Shown here piece by piece: positions 5,642 through 6,198 of a stretch of DNA of 6,198 bases (its first letter is position 1; each line of letters opens with the position of its first letter). The position numbers and the translations under genes are program-made. Origin of the DNA: Thermoplasmatota archaeon (lineage in GTDB: Archaea; Thermoplasmatota; Penumbrarchaeia; Penumbrarchaeales; Penumbrarchaeaceae); contig JAUVCY010000122.1 in the NCBI GenBank assembly GCA_030595585.1, forward strand, positions 1 to 6,198, read 5' to 3'. Under the pieces are notes generated by a model that did not search any database, had not been told where the DNA came from, and saw nothing but the letters and a program-made list of their open reading frames with translations.

Positions 5642-5780
5642 AACTTTGACAGATCAAATATGATCTGAACCGATACTTCGGTGAAGGTTGGATGAATCAC
5701 CGGTTCATCAGGATCTGAGCCTGTCAATTTTGGGAGAGACCTCACTTTGACACTCATCTGATCTCATTTATGTCAAAGTT
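5642..5780. repeat. Three-copy ACTTTGACA repeat set with nested inverted repeats
   Basis: ACTTTGACA occurs at 5643-5651 and 5744-5752 in direct orientation, and as its complement TGTCAAAGT at 5771-5779. The outer pair extends to a perfect 10-base inverted repeat (5642-5651 with 5771-5780). Inside are CAGATCA/TGATCTG (5650-5656, 5661-5667), ACCGA/TCGGT (5669-5673, 5678-5682) and GATGAA/TTCATC (5691-5696, 5704-5709). This fills most of the 228-base gap 5612-5839, where no protein gene was found. It could be operator DNA or a structured leader RNA for the gene at 5611. Confidence 0.6.
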
Positions 5781-5808
5781 AGGTTGTATGGCCCCATATC
5801 TCCCTGGC

Positions 5809-5818
5809 ATTATTAAAA
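5809..5818 (-). promoter_or_regulatory. AT-rich element: TATA box of the membrane-protein gene or T-run terminator
   Basis: The minus strand reads TTTTAATAAT (5818-5809). As a TATA box it would place initiation near 5788, just ahead of the first repeat arm at 5780, giving a leader of about 175 bases. As a T-run it would lie about 22 bases past the stop of the upstream gene and could end that transcript. The sequence does not decide between the two. Confidence 0.3.
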
Positions 5819-5839
5819 CATCTGTGATAGTGGGGATAT

Positions 5840-6198
5840 TCACGAAACCGGATCAGGTACTTGATCAGGGTCTTGGAGAGGTTCTGGGAGGGGTTCGGTA
5901 TTATCTTCTTGAGGGATATCCTCTATCGGTCCGGTTTCGATCTCCGTTGGTGGTTCAACCATCTGCTCGGTCTGATCCTGTGGGAGATCATAGTTATCGA
6001 AAGGGTCCTCCTGTAAAGTGGTCAGAGGGTCCTGCTGCGGTTCTACGAAGGGTTCATCGGGAATTGTATCTCCCTCCGTTGGGGGGGTTGGGATCTCCTC
6101 TTCGACGGCCTCCTCTGATGTTATTGACGTATCCTCCTCAGGTGGAGGCATCTCTTTTGGTATTCCCTTCGCAAATCGGATGAACATGAAGATCACAC
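5840..6198 (-). CDS. C-terminal acidic proline-rich tail of a probable membrane protein, cut by window edge
   Basis: The reading frame is open to the right edge and ends with TGA at 5842-5840, leaving 118 residues. The first residues (IFMFIRFAKGIPKE) look like the end of a transmembrane helix followed by a basic stop-transfer patch. The rest, about 100 residues, is a low-complexity tail very rich in Glu, Asp, Pro, Thr and Gln, with irregular short EP/DP units (EPLPEPLQDPDQVPDP near the end), and is probably disordered. A GTG at the edge (6196-6194) could formally be a start, but no ribosome site can be seen, so I treat it as internal. An opposing plus-strand frame (5770-6183) is also open; the minus frame is preferred for its natural composition. 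The function cannot be named from this fragment. Confidence 0.65.
   Translation of the reverse strand, partial: VIFMFIRFAKGIPKEMPPPEEDTSITSEEAVEEEIPTPPTEGDTIPDEPFVEPQQDPLTTLQEDPFDNYDLPQDQTEQMVEPPTEIETGPIEDIPQEDNTEPLPEPLQDPDQVPDPVS

Noticed and set aside
5645..5651. TTTGACA as a bacterial -35 box
   Set aside because: The window is archaeal and no -10 hexamer is suitably placed; the sequence is better explained as part of the three-copy repeat.
5700..5720. CTGATGA on the minus strand as box C of a guide RNA
   Set aside because: No box D (CTGA) follows at a suitable distance, and no terminal stem brings two boxes together.
5770..6183. Plus-strand open frame opposite the acidic tail
   Set aside because: Its product is rich in Pro, Leu, Arg and Ser without any recognisable motif. 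The minus frame has a membrane-helix end followed by a typical acidic tail. The choice is not certain because the gene is cut by the edge.
1..6198. CRISPR array, insertion sequence, tRNA or rRNA, or defence system
   Set aside because: I saw no regularly spaced repeats, transposase motifs, cloverleaf or rRNA stretches; the genes are housekeeping or unassigned membrane and zinc-ribbon proteins.

Overview
The window looks archaeal. It carries a DRG-family GTPase, ribosomal proteins L7Ae, S28e and L24e (families absent or atypical in bacteria), archaeal-style TATA/BRE promoter sequence, and GGAGG/GGTGA Shine-Dalgarno sites with several TTG starts. The order L7Ae-S28e-L24e-Ndk is a classic euryarchaeal cluster. 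I favour a member of the Thermoplasmata or a related uncultured euryarchaeal lineage, but the sequence alone does not fix this.

Layout, left to right. (1) The 3' three quarters of a plus-strand DRG GTPase gene (1-839), cut by the left edge. (2) A minus-strand operon read from 3741 down to 895: L7Ae, S28e, L24e, nucleoside diphosphate kinase, a membrane-anchored FKBP-type prolyl isomerase and a membrane-anchored cyclophilin. Gaps are 2-17 bases and each gene has its own ribosome binding site, often overlapping the previous stop. A strong TATA/BRE lies about 90 bases before the L7Ae start, and the leader carries a hairpin flanked by G-A/A-G like an L7Ae-binding kink-turn. (3) A divergent intergenic region (3742-3967). 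(4) A plus-strand helical-repeat plus zinc-ribbon protein (3968-4546). (5) A minus-strand four-helix membrane protein with an N-terminal zinc ribbon and an extracytoplasmic Ig-like domain (4547-5611). Its stop codon directly abuts the stop codon of gene 4. (6) A 228-base gap rich in inverted repeats (5612-5839). (7) The acidic, proline-rich C-terminal tail of another minus-strand protein, cut by the right edge.

The operon links ribosome assembly and RNA-guided modification (L7Ae, S28e, L24e) and NTP balance (Ndk) with two prolyl isomerases predicted to act outside the membrane on newly exported proteins. In many archaea the gene after ndk is infB; here two folding enzymes of unrelated families take that place. 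Genes 4 and 5 are not recognised beyond their domains.

The observations most worth following are the candidate kink-turn in the L7Ae leader, the three-copy ACTTTGACA repeat set between 5642 and 5780 that could form mutually exclusive RNA helices, and the attachment of two exported prolyl isomerases to the ribosomal operon. I see no mobile element, CRISPR array, tRNA or rRNA.
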